From Villigracilis sp900696595 (GTDB taxonomy: Bacteria; Chloroflexota; Anaerolineae; Anaerolineales; Villigracilaceae), in assembly GCA_030263615.1 (NCBI GenBank), contig SZPH01000126.1, positions 1 to 6,460 of the forward strand: DNA of 6,460 nt, read 5' to 3'. Under the pieces are notes generated by a model. That model ran no database searches and had not been told where the DNA came from. It was given only the letters and a program-made list of their open reading frames with translations. A program made the position numbers and the translations under genes. Of this stretch, positions 6,289 to 6,460 are shown piece after piece (within the stretch, counting starts at the first letter, position 1; the number at the start of each line of letters is the position of its first letter).

Positions 6289-6460
6289 ATGCCAGCCATT
6301 TTCCTCCCCCTCCTGTCCTACTTTTCCGGCTCGCTTCCTTTTTCAGTCTGGGTCACGCGTCTCGTCAAAAATGTGGATGTGCGCGACTCCGGTTCCGGTC
6401 ACGCCACCACGACCAACACCATCCGCCAGGCGGGGTTTGGCTGGGGAGGGTTGGTTCTCC
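6289..6460 (+). CDS. plsY: Glycerol-3-phosphate acyltransferase PlsY (N-terminal part, cut by window edge)
   Basis: The first 57 codons of an open frame run off the right edge. PlsY is an inner-membrane enzyme that transfers an acyl group from acyl-phosphate to glycerol-3-phosphate, the first step of phospholipid synthesis. The first hydrophobic helix (about 3-20) contains GSLPFSVW (14-21), matching the family's GSIPF start. It is followed by DVRDSGSGHATTTNTIRQAG (30-49), matching motif 1 (GSGN-x-GATN-x-x-R). Here the Asn after GSG is His38 and the GAT is TTT, a variant I associate with Chloroflexota. The ATG at 6289 lies 36 bp after the SDR stop; the intervening DNA is pyrimidine-rich with no Shine-Dalgarno site. 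The remaining roughly 140 or more residues and the later motifs cannot be checked. Confidence 0.87.
   Translation, partial: MPAIFLPLLSYFSGSLPFSVWVTRLVKNVDVRDSGSGHATTTNTIRQAGFGWGGLVL

Overview
The window looks like a chromosomal segment of a Chloroflexota bacterium, probably Anaerolineae. This is inferred from moderately high G+C by eye and the flavour of the proteins: a ComEC with an SGFN competence motif, a PlsY with GSGHATTTNT in place of the usual GSGN-type motif, and a DUF2867-type atypical SDR. No rRNA, tRNA, CRISPR array, insertion sequence or phage gene is visible. The coding strand is tightly packed and no gene looks frameshifted.

Layout: positions 1-119 are non-coding and carry a short array of 9-bp units. 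Two genes on the minus strand follow, transcribed right to left: a ComEC/Rec2-family DNA-uptake channel (4017 down to 1636), then, 22 bp downstream, a large multi-pass membrane protein of probable GT-C glycosyltransferase type (1613 down to 120). A 251-bp divergent spacer (4018-4268) holds promoter-like and hairpin sequences. To its right three plus-strand genes run in series: an AhpD/carboxymuconolactone-decarboxylase-family protein (4269-4739), an NAD(P)-binding atypical SDR with a C-terminal DUF2867-type domain (4777-6252), and the first 57 codons of a PlsY-type glycerol-3-phosphate acyltransferase cut by the window edge (6289-6460).

How they work together: the left pair are both inner-membrane proteins, and the 22-bp gap suggests cotranscription, but a shared function is not evident. 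The right trio sits on one strand with spacers of 37 and 36 bp and could be one transcript. It combines a peroxidase-like redox protein, a nucleotide-binding oxidoreductase and a membrane phospholipid synthesis enzyme, so the grouping may be only positional.

Most striking: the C-terminal metallo-beta-lactamase-like domain of ComEC keeps its framework but has lost every recognisable metal-binding residue, so this DNA channel probably has no intrinsic nuclease. Second-tier observations are a compact hairpin filling the spacer between the AhpD-like gene and the SDR gene, a -10-like hexamer almost touching the comEC start, and the 9-bp repeat array. I see no clear new multi-gene system; apart from the ComEC domain the window is fairly ordinary housekeeping and accessory chromosome.
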